Origin: Desmonostoc vinosum HA7617-LM4 | GTDB lineage: Bacteria > Cyanobacteriota > Cyanobacteriia > Cyanobacteriales > Nostocaceae | Direction: 5' to 3' | Assembly: GCA_019359515.1 (NCBI GenBank) | Contig: JAHHHC010000020.1 | Span: forward strand, 1 to 64,000 | Length of the DNA: 64,000 bases | In this document: one piece after another, positions 47,049 through 55,577 of the stretch | Layout: the number at the start of each line of letters is the position of its first letter | How positions within the stretch are numbered: the first letter of the stretch is position 1 | The notes under the pieces: generated by a model | Seen by the model: only the letters and a program-made list of their open reading frames with translations | The model's database searches: none | What the model was told of the DNA's origin: nothing | Program-made: the position numbers and the translations under genes

Positions 47049-47074
47049 TAAAATTGTCAAAAACCAATTCAAGT

Positions 47075-49174
47075 CTAGATTTTGAACCAATTACTGATTT
47101 CTGTGTCAGTAAGCGATCGCTCCAGTTTGGTGTATTCATTTTTGGTAGCCTGTAAAATATGTTGCATCCCTAATGGCTCATCTGCATCTGCGGCGATAAA
47201 AGCTGCATTCAAAGCAATATTACGAATATGACCTCCTGTGACACTTAGTTGAGCTAGCTTAGCGAAGTCTAGCCCTTGAGTTGGTGTTTGAGTTGGGAAA
47301 ACACGCTGCCAAATCTCTGCTCTTTGGTTGGCATCTGGAAATGGAAATTGCACAACAAAGCGCAGACGGCGCAAGAAAGCTTGATCAATTGAACTTTTCA
47401 AGTTAGTAGTTAAAATTGCCAGACCACGGTAAGACTCTATCCGCTGTAACAAGTAACTTACCTCCATGTTTGCATAGCGATCGTGGCTATCTTTCACTTC
47501 TGATCGTTTGCCAAATAGGGCATCTGCTTCATCAAATAATAAAACAACGCCACCTGTTTCTGCTGCGTCGAATACTCGTCGCAGATTTTTCTCGGTTTCG
47601 CCAATATATTTATTCACAATTGAACTGAGATCGATGCGATAAAGATCTAACTGCAACTCTTTAGCGATTAATTCAGCTGCTGTTGTCTTACCTGTACCAC
47701 TAGCACCTGAGAATAAGGCACTGATGCCTAGCCCTCGCCCACTTTTGTTTCCAAATCCCCAACTCCTATACACCTTTGTCCGTTGTGCTACATGAGTGAC
47801 AATTTCATGCAGGATTTGCCGTTCTTTGTTTGGTAGTACTAAGTCATCCCAACTGGTAGATGATTCAATTCGTTGAGCTAATTCATCTAGACGCGGACGT
47901 GCTTGGTGGCGGCAAATGTTCCAAAGGTGCAAATGGCGGGAAGTGGTAGGTGTATCTTGTTGTGTTTCTCTGTCTGTTTGCCCCTCGATTTTTTTGACTA
48001 GGCTTTTGACTCTTAAAGAAGCAGTTTCAATATCTGTGGGGCTGAAACTGAAATGGGATACCAAAGTTTCTACATATCCTTGAAAGCTGGGTGCTATGTT
48101 CCCTAAAGCATTTTGCCAAATTAACTGCTGTTCTTCAAATGTGGGTTGATGTATGTCAAAAGTAATTAAGGGACGCTGCCTTTGACGGCGGCGATCGCGA
48201 CTAGTAATAATTAAAGGACAATTAATACTTTCGATGAAACGAGTAATCGCACTCTCTCGGCTGGCTTCAATGCTTTCTAACTCATCACAATCTAGCAGCA
48301 GCACGCGATCGCTTAACATCCATTCCCGCTCACACAAACACTTAATCAGGTTCATTTGATTGGTGTTGGTAGGAATTGCTTCTGCGGAAATAGCGTATAA
48401 GCTTAACTCTAAGGGGGCACAAGCAGCAGAGGCGATCGCTAGTTTACTCGCCACTTCTGTTCCACATAACTGTAAAACTGGTAATAATTCTGTCTCATTT
48501 AATGCCTGCAACCAAGTATCTACTAGCTGCTGTGCTACATGTTGATGAGACGATACCAAATAAGTCGTCTCTGGCATTGGTAACTCAATTTCTGTCAAGC
48601 GCTCATCCAAATGTTGCACTCCCATCAGATGGTGCAATATTCGTTCATCAATTCGCAATGGACTGGTGGTAAGAGTATTTCCTGCACCAACTTCAATTAG
48701 TCGCCATCTACGCAAAGGAGCATTAGGCATTAACGCACTCCAATGCGGTTCGGGTAACACTTCTAAAGCTAGATTAAAAGTAGGATCATCTTGTTGATGA
48801 GCGTCTTGAGCCTTGACAAACAGTGACGACCAACTATAATCCAATTCTTTACCTGCACACAATAGCAATACATTGCGCTCAAACACAGACAAATCGAAGA
48901 TATCGCACAACTGGTCTAATGCAAATGATGATTCACTGGACTTAGTTGTCAGATAGTAAAATTTTTCCCTCTCTTCTCCAAAGTTTTCTGAATCAGCTTT
49001 TAATCCTCTGCTTTCTTTTGAGCGCTCCATTTTCCCATGATTCGCAGTCTCTTCCACTTGATAAATATAATGTTGTAAAGCTTCTCCTATGTGGCTAATT
49101 GCTCTCATTAGATAAGCTTGATTTGCTTCAAGCCAATTGCTATTTATTGTGGGGATTGATAAGTAGGCAGACAT
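47075..49174 (-). CDS. AAA+ ATPase, eCIS (Afp15/PVC15) type
   Basis: 699 residues. The N-terminal 400 residues form a helical region with a degenerate ATPase-like segment (LLLDCDELESIEAS; ITSRDRRRQR). The C-terminal active module has Walker A GASGTGKTT (about 488-496), Walker B VVLLFDEADALFG (about 540-552), sensor-1 LAILTTNLK and the arginine-finger region FLRRLRFVVQF. This two-part layout is that of the AAA+ proteins encoded with contractile injection systems, thought to act in assembly or loading. No sheath, tube or baseplate gene occurs within this window, so the locus is an outlier or a distant part of a dispersed system. Confidence 0.8.
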   Translation of the reverse strand: MSAYLSIPTINSNWLEANQAYLMRAISHIGEALQHYIYQVEETANHGKMERSKESRGLKADSENFGEEREKFYYLTTKSSESSFALDQLCDIFDLSVFERNVLLLCAGKELDYSWSSLFVKAQDAHQQDDPTFNLALEVLPEPHWSALMPNAPLRRWRLIEVGAGNTLTTSPLRIDERILHHLMGVQHLDERLTEIELPMPETTYLVSSHQHVAQQLVDTWLQALNETELLPVLQLCGTEVASKLAIASAACAPLELSLYAISAEAIPTNTNQMNLIKCLCEREWMLSDRVLLLDCDELESIEASRESAITRFIESINCPLIITSRDRRRQRQRPLITFDIHQPTFEEQQLIWQNALGNIAPSFQGYVETLVSHFSFSPTDIETASLRVKSLVKKIEGQTDRETQQDTPTTSRHLHLWNICRHQARPRLDELAQRIESSTSWDDLVLPNKERQILHEIVTHVAQRTKVYRSWGFGNKSGRGLGISALFSGASGTGKTTAAELIAKELQLDLYRIDLSSIVNKYIGETEKNLRRVFDAAETGGVVLLFDEADALFGKRSEVKDSHDRYANMEVSYLLQRIESYRGLAILTTNLKSSIDQAFLRRLRFVVQFPFPDANQRAEIWQRVFPTQTPTQGLDFAKLAQLSVTGGHIRNIALNAAFIAADADEPLGMQHILQATKNEYTKLERSLTDTEISNWFKI

Positions 49175-50181
49175 AACTAAAAATATCTGTGTAAAACTCG
49201 ATTCTTATCGCAATCCTGACATCACTAAATCTACAATAATTTAGTTGATCTATCTACCTTATTCTATGCACATTCAAGTTTTTACAACATAAAAATGGCT
49301 TGTTTTTATAGGTAATTAATCCTCATGAGAAACTTTCCTAAGTCATACCCAAGCAATTAATTAAGGTAAGGATTCAGATACCAGAGTATTGACAAAGAAG
49401 ACACTTGAGGAGGAGTATCACAAATATAAACCAAAACCTGCCTCAAGAGTTAGCTTGAGAAAGCTTGAACCAGTGATCGAAGGAAGAATTAATAAAGATA
49501 ATTATTGAGCAGAATTCTCATTATTGGGAGTATGGTTAAAAATTTCATCTCAAACTGTACATGAGAGTGAAATTATCAGATGGCATATCGACTTTTTCTT
49601 TCAGAACCAACCCGTACTTCTGTGCTGCCTTAGTAATGTCTCGGGAAATTTTTTCATTTCTAAATTGATTGTAACCCAATCAATTTGGCTGAAAGGAACA
49701 GATACTTGATACTCAGCGTATACGAATACTCGACTCACGGCTAGTTCTCACCTGATTATAATATTTATAAAATTATTTTCTCCTAGATACGAATTTTAAA
49801 TCATTCGTTAACAAAATATCAGCTAAAATCCAAAACTAAATATTTAATTTATTTATATATCTAAATAAGTTTATTGATTCATACATTCAGCTATTTGTCA
49901 AATATTTTTAACGAAATCACTTGTAAGTTAAGATTTGTTTCTAAATGGCTTTTTTATTATTTTCAATTCATCCTACGAGAATCTTAAACTTTTGTTCATC
50001 ATAACTTAATGTTCTATTAATTAAATATGTTTTGTTGACTCATATAAAAGTAAAAACTTAAAAGGTATTTGAGAACTAAGCTCCCCGACTTATTTTAGAA
50101 GTCGGGGAGCTTAGTTAATTAAGTCACATACAACAGCAATAAAAGCGATCGCTAAAAATAGTTCTGGCTGAGTCGTCCTAT
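49175..50181. other. 1-kb intergenic region without a supported gene
   Basis: AT-rich. A 39-codon frame at 49389-49508 (TTG start; KKTLEEEYHKYKPKPASRV and KLEPVIEGRINKDNY) looks like a gene tail with normal composition and may be a remnant. A 61-codon frame at 49524-49709 has no other support. A strong hairpin lies at 50074-50116. Confidence 0.5.
50074..50116. terminator. 17-bp perfect hairpin downstream of deaminase
   Basis: AACTAAGCTCCCCGACT / AGTCGGGGAGCTTAGTT around a 9-base A/T loop. It lies 65 bp beyond the stop of the minus-strand deaminase gene. Flanking A/T runs on both sides allow use as a bidirectional terminator; it may also be a REP-type repeat. Confidence 0.65.
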
Positions 50182-50613
50182 TTATCCAAGTTTAAATAAT
50201 TCTAAACACTCATTTTTTAATACACCCTTTGTTACCTTGATGCTTTTAAATGATTTAGCAATAATTTCTTCACAAGAGATATTAATTTGTGACTGATTTA
50301 CCAAAATTAAATCTTGAATTGAAGCACCATATATAATTTCTGATATTCCAGTCCAAACACAAGCAGTTGCACACATCGGACAAGGTTCGCCAGTAGTATA
50401 TATGTTATAACCTTCTAAAGAAGGGTTTTTAAGTTTAGCAGCTAAACCGCGAATAACGTTAATTTCTGCATGAGCAGATGGATCGTTGTCTCTTTTGACA
50501 GTGTTATGAGCGACAGCAACAACTTCGTTATCTTTAACAATAACCGCTCCATAAGGAGCATCGCCTTTTTTTGCTTCTGCTAGTGCTAAGCGCATAAAAT
50601 ATTCTTGATTCAT
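50182..50613 (-). CDS. Nucleoside/cytosine-type zinc deaminase
   Basis: 143 residues, a complete CDA-fold deaminase. The zinc site is HAEINVI (catalytic HAE) and PCPMCATACVW (PCxxC). The N-terminal RLALAEAKKGDAPYGAVIVKD is typical of the guanine deaminase/tRNA-adenosine deaminase (TadA/GuaD) branch rather than cytidine deaminase. A guanine deaminase role is favoured by length, but TadA-like activity cannot be excluded. Confidence 0.87.
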   Translation of the reverse strand: MNQEYFMRLALAEAKKGDAPYGAVIVKDNEVVAVAHNTVKRDNDPSAHAEINVIRGLAAKLKNPSLEGYNIYTTGEPCPMCATACVWTGISEIIYGASIQDLILVNQSQINISCEEIIAKSFKSIKVTKGVLKNECLELFKLG

Positions 50614-50799
50614 ATTTACTATGACCGAAAAATGATAATAGTTTACAATACCCTATTAGTAAAACAACTTCAATAAACTAGCTAAAATAGTTGAGAAATA
50701 TAGTATTGCTAAATCATTCATGAAATTCCTCTGTTGGCATCCTTGGCAATTCGTTAAAAGAACTAAGTTTTTACAATTCAGATAGGATTGCTGTAAAGT

Positions 50800-51597
50800 A
50801 TGTTATTAAGCAAAGAAAAAACAGAATTTTATCTCAAAGACCTAGAAACACCGATAGGAAAAGTAATTAATTTAACTCTTGGAGCTTTGGTTATCGTATC
50901 GTCAGGAATTTTTGTCGCCGAAACTTATGAGATTCCTGATTATTTACGGTTACAGTTAAATTTAGTTGATACGATTATTGTCGTCATTTTTGCAATAGAA
51001 TATGCTTTGCGCTTATGGAGTACAGAAAACAAAATCGCGTATATTTTTAGTTTTTACGCAATTATTGATTTAATAGCAATCTTACCCTTCTTTTTGGGTG
51101 CAGTAGATATTAGATTTATCCGCTTGCTGCGATGGTTTCGGATTTTGCGTTTAATTAGATTTATAGATAGAAAATTTTTATTTGCCAGTGTCAGTACTGA
51201 AGATGGGGTAATTTTCGCCAGAATATTGTTTACATTATTTGCAATTGTTTTTGTTTATTCTGGCTTAATTTATCAAGTTGAGCATCCAGTCAATCCTCAA
51301 GTTTTCGATACATTTTTGGATGCATTTTATTTCTCAGTTGTCACAATGACAACTGTAGGTTTTGGCGATGTTACTCCGATTTCGGAATTAGGTCGATTAC
51401 TAACAGTATTGATGATTTTGACAGGTGTTGCACTGATTCCTTGGCAAGTAGGGGATTTAATTAAGCGATTGGTAAAAACTGCTAACCAAGTAGAAATAGT
51501 CTGTTCCGGGTGCGGTTTGATTTTCCACGATGTTGATGCTGGTTTTTGTAAAAGATGTGGGACTAAGTTGCCAACTCATAAAAGCCCTCGTGGGTAA
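50800..51597 (+). CDS. Voltage-gated K+ channel with C-terminal zinc ribbon
   Basis: 265 residues, six-TM Kv-type channel. The S4 helix carries arginines at every third position (R105, R108, R111, R114, R117, R120), followed by S5, the pore helix and selectivity filter TVGFGD (185-190), then S6. After S6 a short linker leads to a single zinc ribbon CSGCGLIFHDVDAGFCKRCG (C235, C238, C250, C253). The filter predicts potassium selectivity. A zinc ribbon in place of RCK or CNBD domains is notable. Confidence 0.9.
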   Translation: MLLSKEKTEFYLKDLETPIGKVINLTLGALVIVSSGIFVAETYEIPDYLRLQLNLVDTIIVVIFAIEYALRLWSTENKIAYIFSFYAIIDLIAILPFFLGAVDIRFIRLLRWFRILRLIRFIDRKFLFASVSTEDGVIFARILFTLFAIVFVYSGLIYQVEHPVNPQVFDTFLDAFYFSVVTMTTVGFGDVTPISELGRLLTVLMILTGVALIPWQVGDLIKRLVKTANQVEIVCSGCGLIFHDVDAGFCKRCGTKLPTHKSPRG

Positions 51598-51669
51598 TTT
51601 TGCAATTAAAGAGTAGTCAAATACACAAATATCCGCTATATTCCCCTCAGCACCGTTTGAAAGAAATTT

Positions 51670-53322
51670 ATGGGAAAAACCTGGAAAAGTCTCAAGATAG
51701 CTGCGGGTTTCTTTTGCGCGATCGCCCTAACACAGTTTCTTGGGGCAAACTCCTCTGCACAAGCAGCTGACACGGTTGTAGCGCGTTTTGGTTTGTTTAC
51801 AGAATCCGTCTCTTTAGCTGAGTTACAAAAAGCTGCCGAAAGTGGAGAATTTCCCGCCAGTTTACAACCTTATACTAATAGTCTATCCCAAGAGCAACGC
51901 CGCTCTCTATTGGGGGCACTAAGAATGAGGATACCACTCAATATTGTGACTATCAGTAGATTAGCTAATACTCAAATTGGCACTTCCATACTTAACGATA
52001 TTGCAACAGCAGTGGCCCGCAAGGACAAAGCCGGATTACAAGCACTCAGAGCAGCACTAGTATTAGGTTCTACAGCCCCACAAGGTCTTTCTGTGTTGAG
52101 TTTTATCGCCGCATATCCTAGTCAACGCCTGGAAATTGATGTACCACAAGCTTTCAGAATTGTAGGGAATTTAAATACAGCTTTCTGGCGTACTCAACAG
52201 TTTATGTTAGCGATCGCTCCTCAACTTGACCCCACCAAAAAACCCCAAATTTCTCTACCCTTCGACCCCAGCCAACCAGGAACCGCTCAAGTACAGATAC
52301 TGAAATTGAATTGGAATGACCAAAAGCGCACGCGCAACGTTCCTGTAGATATTTATTGGTCAAATGCTGCCACTGCCGACAAACCAATCATTGTCTATTC
52401 TCACGGTTTAGGGTCAGTTCGTACAGACTTGCACTATCTAGCAGAACATCTAGCTTCCCACGGTTATATATTTGTAGCTTTAGAACATGTTGGTAGTAAT
52501 GGAGCCAATATTGACTCAGCAATCACGGGCAAAAACAGGCTAATGAAGCCTCAAGAGTTTTTAGATCGTCCTCAAGATGTGAGCTTTGTTCTTGATGAAC
52601 TAGAAAAGCTGAACCAAATAGCCGACAATCCACTACAAGGAAAACTGGCAACTAATAATGTGATGGTTATTGGCTATTCTTTTGGTGGCAGCACAGCCTT
52701 ATCTGTTGCTGGAGGCGAATTACAACTAGAAAAGCTAAAAATACGTTGTCAGAAGAAGTTGGCTATTCTAAGTTTGGGAGAAGGTATTCAGTGTATTGCT
52801 CAAGAACTGCCACAAAACACTTATCAACTAACAGATGAAAGAATTAAAGCGGCGATCGCTCTCAGTCCAACAACTTCTTTATTATTTGGCGAAACTGGTC
52901 TAACTAAGGTCAAAGTACCCACCCTGATGTTGGCAAGTTCCTTAGATAAAAGCACTCCAGCCTTAACAGAACAAATCCTACCATTTGACCAACTCCCATC
53001 ACCTAAATGGCTAGTTGGTATACTTGGAGGCACTCATTTGAGTGTGAAAGACCCCAGCACCACTTTAGATCAAGCTGGACAACCAAACACACCTTTTACT
53101 GGAGGAGAACTTGTTGATCAACAAGCAGTTGATGTACGCAAGTTCGTTAAAGCCATAACTTTAGCATTTGCTGCACAGTTAACTTCACAAGCAAAGAACT
53201 ATGCGATTTTTCTCACACCAGATTATGCTCAATACGCTTCGACTGCGGCATTTCCATTTCGGATAATTACACAGATTCCCCCCAACGCTAAAACAGTTGT
53301 GCAAGAATTTATAGAAAAGTAA
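51670..53322 (+). CDS. Secreted alpha/beta hydrolase (DUF1400 N-domain, lipase-like)
   Basis: 550 residues with a signal peptide (about 8-33, ending SAQAADTVV). An N-terminal DUF1400-type domain (about 35-180) precedes an alpha/beta hydrolase fold: oxyanion region VYSHGLGS, nucleophile elbow GYSFGGS, and a C-terminal GGTHLSV histidine. Resembles the platelet-activating-factor acetylhydrolase-like group of cyanobacterial proteins. Exported or periplasmic; substrate unknown. Confidence 0.87.
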   Translation: MGKTWKSLKIAAGFFCAIALTQFLGANSSAQAADTVVARFGLFTESVSLAELQKAAESGEFPASLQPYTNSLSQEQRRSLLGALRMRIPLNIVTISRLANTQIGTSILNDIATAVARKDKAGLQALRAALVLGSTAPQGLSVLSFIAAYPSQRLEIDVPQAFRIVGNLNTAFWRTQQFMLAIAPQLDPTKKPQISLPFDPSQPGTAQVQILKLNWNDQKRTRNVPVDIYWSNAATADKPIIVYSHGLGSVRTDLHYLAEHLASHGYIFVALEHVGSNGANIDSAITGKNRLMKPQEFLDRPQDVSFVLDELEKLNQIADNPLQGKLATNNVMVIGYSFGGSTALSVAGGELQLEKLKIRCQKKLAILSLGEGIQCIAQELPQNTYQLTDERIKAAIALSPTTSLLFGETGLTKVKVPTLMLASSLDKSTPALTEQILPFDQLPSPKWLVGILGGTHLSVKDPSTTLDQAGQPNTPFTGGELVDQQAVDVRKFVKAITLAFAAQLTSQAKNYAIFLTPDYAQYASTAAFPFRIITQIPPNAKTVVQEFIEK

Positions 53323-53340
53323 TTTCTAAAAATTGCGGGA

Positions 53341-53349
53341 GAGCATAAA
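53341..53349. repeat. 9-bp target duplication, left copy
   Basis: GAGCATAAA; the identical 9-mer lies at 53555-53563, flanking the family B element. Confidence 0.85.
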
Positions 53350-53554
53350 CATTGGTGTCAACTTAACGTAGAACCAATGTTCCGCAAGGAATTGAAGTTC
53401 CTTGCTAATAGCAAAAGTGATCCTTAGATGACTGAATATCCCCCAAGATTTTGAGTCTACTGAAGTAGACTTGAGCTATTAGCCAAGAAATTTATTTCTT
53501 GGCGGGTGAGGAAGCCAACACTGAAGCTATTTCTAGCTTAAGTTGATACCAATG
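53350..53554. mobile_element. MITE-like element, family B, copy 2 (205 bp)
   Basis: Ends CATTGGTGTCAACTTAACG and CTTAAGTTGATACCAATG, flanked by the 9-bp direct repeat GAGCATAAA. Four hairpins with linkers TAATAGCAAAAGT and CTTGAGCTATTAGCC. Hairpin 2 has lost pairing in this copy. Confidence 0.88.
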
Positions 53555-53562
53555 GAGCATAA

Positions 53563-53718
53563 ATGACTCACTCTATTAAACCTTGTTATCAACCGCAAGC
53601 ATCAGACACCTGTAAAGTACAACGCGATCGCCTAGACTATGCTGATCTTCATGAATGGGCTGAACATCTTTTAATTATTGATTACCTAACTCAAGCATTG
53701 ATGGAAGCCGGAATTTAA
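53563..53718 (+). CDS. Small hypothetical protein (51 residues)
   Basis: ATG at 53563, reading 51 codons to TAA. Composition is gene-like (QRDRLDYADLHEWAEHLL, acidic/amphipathic helix) and it contains a HIP1 octamer. The A of its ATG is the last base of the element's target duplication, so the element sits directly before the start. Without the element the upstream sequence would read GGGAGAGCATAAATG, a plausible ribosome site. No family recognised. Confidence 0.5.
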   Translation: MTHSIKPCYQPQASDTCKVQRDRLDYADLHEWAEHLLIIDYLTQALMEAGI

Positions 53719-53881
53719 ATAATATGAATTTTAAAAAAGAATGTATTCAAAATTCCAAATTAAAGACATCATAAAAAATTTGACCAAAGTAGGTAAAAGT
53801 TTACCTCGTCCTACTATGCTAAGAGGTTGTTTGAAAAGTGTTTTGCTGTGACTTTAGGCGCTTTTAGATCCCTGTTACCTT

Positions 53882-54331
53882 TCATGAACAAGTATATAAA
53901 CTAAATGCCTGACATCTAATTAACTGATAGCCCAGCGCCCCTAAAGTTAAACCGGCAAGTGAGAAAATAGATGCCATACAAAAAGCAAGCCATTCTTTAT
54001 AACCAGCACTTTGAAAGTCTACCTTAACTAAGATGCTCGCAGAAATAATCAGTAATGTATCAAGAAATACTCGAAACCAGGCAAGCATAATAAAGAACAA
54101 GAAAGCTGCTAAAACAGCAACCCCAAAAGTCCTGAGATTTGATTCAAATATAACACCATAGTAATATGCCATCCTTGACCAAGGTGTAGTCAAGGTTAAT
54201 AACCACAGCAAAATAGCAACCACAACCACAAGCCACACAAACAACGGTGGTCGTGTTTCATATATCACCCAGCCCAATGTACTGTAGCTCAGGAGTACTA
54301 TCGTTAGGGAAACCCAAGGAAATCTTTTCAA
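53882..54331 (-). CDS. Four-TM hypothetical protein
   Basis: 149 residues with likely membrane segments at about 7-25, 30-46, 66-87 and 112-136. No recognised family and no enzymatic motif. Divergent from cruF. The C-terminal tail is cytosolic and contains two cysteines. AT-rich promoter region shared with cruF. Confidence 0.65.
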   Translation of the reverse strand: MKRFPWVSLTIVLLSYSTLGWVIYETRPPLFVWLVVVVAILLWLLTLTTPWSRMAYYYGVIFESNLRTFGVAVLAAFLFFIMLAWFRVFLDTLLIISASILVKVDFQSAGYKEWLAFCMASIFSLAGLTLGALGYQLIRCQAFSLYTCS

Positions 54332-54545
54332 AGAAGAGGTTATATAAATTTGGACTTTCTTAGCTTAGACTAGTAAATCTATCATCATATTTTTTCTAGT
54401 TCCAATCAATAGGCTGTTATGCTCTCCCCAAAAAAGCCAAATTTGTTTGCAGAGAATGCAGCACAAAGTATTAAATATGTTCTTAAACATTTGTAAACTG
54501 TTAGCAGCCGAGTAGCCGCGTGTCACATCTTGTTAAGGAATTATC

Positions 54546-55454
54546 ATGAGACAACTTGTTATTGCTGAGCGCGTATGCCTGATTGGTCATATCGTTTCAA
54601 TGGTGTTTGGGTTGGTAGGAATACTATTGGTTGTACCTAATGCCCAAATAATTTTGAATTTATCCGAGGTTGGACAGACTGCCATGCAGTGGAGTATGGC
54701 CGGAGGCGGTGTTGCTTATATGATTTTAGGTGCAACAGCTGTTTTCTTATATGCTTTGCGAACCTTGGGTTTAGGACGCACCTTAGCATTTATGCTGCCG
54801 TCGGTGTTTATTTCCCTAAGTAGTGAACTATTGGGAACCAGTACCGGATTTCCCTTTGGTCATTATAGCTACCTGAGTGGTTTAGGCTATAAAATTGCGG
54901 GTCTAGTCCCATTTACAATTCCTTTATCGTGGTTTTATGTAGGATGTGTTGCGTATTTGCTGGCGCGTGCAGGTTTAAAAGTAGACAATAAACCAAGCTT
55001 ATTGCGTCACATGGGTGCGATCGCCTTGGGTGCTTTGCTACTCACATCTTGGGATTTCGTGCTTGATCCTGCCATGAGTCAAACCTCGCTTCCCTTTTGG
55101 TATTGGCAAAAACCAGGCGCTTTCTTTGGGATGCCTTACCAAAACTTCGTGGGCTGGATGGGTACCGGATCGGTATTTATGACCGTTGCCGCTCTATTGT
55201 GGAAAAACAACCCGATTAAATTTGAGCGATCGCAACTCAACATCCCCTTAGTAGTTTATTTAAGTAACTTTGGTTTCGCCACAGTCATGAGCTTGGCAGC
55301 TGGATTTTCCATTCCTGTATTACTCGGCTTGTTACTAGGTGTAACTCCCGCTGTAGTACTGTGGTTACAAGGTTCAGCCTCACTTGCTCCCGTTACTGTT
55401 GAGTCAGCAACTAACGAAATCTCAGTAGCCAGCGTCAAAGTTGCCGTCAAGTGA
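54546..55454 (+). CDS. cruF: Carotenoid 1',2'-hydratase/1'-hydroxylase CruF
   Basis: 302 residues, integral membrane protein of the CruF (DUF422) family with about seven to eight TM helices. Conserved polar spots include ELLGTSTGFPFGHYSY, PFTIPLSWFYVG and LTSWDFVLDPAMS, and the Asp/Glu/His set common to the family. CruF hydroxylates the psi end of gamma-carotene-type substrates in myxoxanthophyll synthesis. Directly followed by cruG, the usual pairing in cyanobacteria. The ATG is preceded by AAGGAATTATC. Confidence 0.93.
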   Translation: MRQLVIAERVCLIGHIVSMVFGLVGILLVVPNAQIILNLSEVGQTAMQWSMAGGGVAYMILGATAVFLYALRTLGLGRTLAFMLPSVFISLSSELLGTSTGFPFGHYSYLSGLGYKIAGLVPFTIPLSWFYVGCVAYLLARAGLKVDNKPSLLRHMGAIALGALLLTSWDFVLDPAMSQTSLPFWYWQKPGAFFGMPYQNFVGWMGTGSVFMTVAALLWKNNPIKFERSQLNIPLVVYLSNFGFATVMSLAAGFSIPVLLGLLLGVTPAVVLWLQGSASLAPVTVESATNEISVASVKVAVK

Positions 55455-55577
55455 AGAGATGAAAGGGAAGACGCGGAGAGAGTGAGACGCGGTGACGCGG
55501 AGAAACTTTGAATTTACATTCCCCGCGTCACTGTGTCCCCGCGTCATCTTAAATCCCATTCCCCATTCCCCATTCCC
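55455..55577. repeat. GACGCGG and CCCCATT repeats between cruF and cruG
   Basis: GAAGACGCGGAGAGAGTGAGACGCGG-type units (truncated here to the repeating GACGCGG) face their complements (CCCCGCGTCA), then three CCCCATT heptamers run up to the cruG start. Confidence 0.8.

Noticed and set aside
49524-49709. 61-codon plus-strand open frame
   Set aside because: No ribosome site, no conserved motif and AT-rich random composition.
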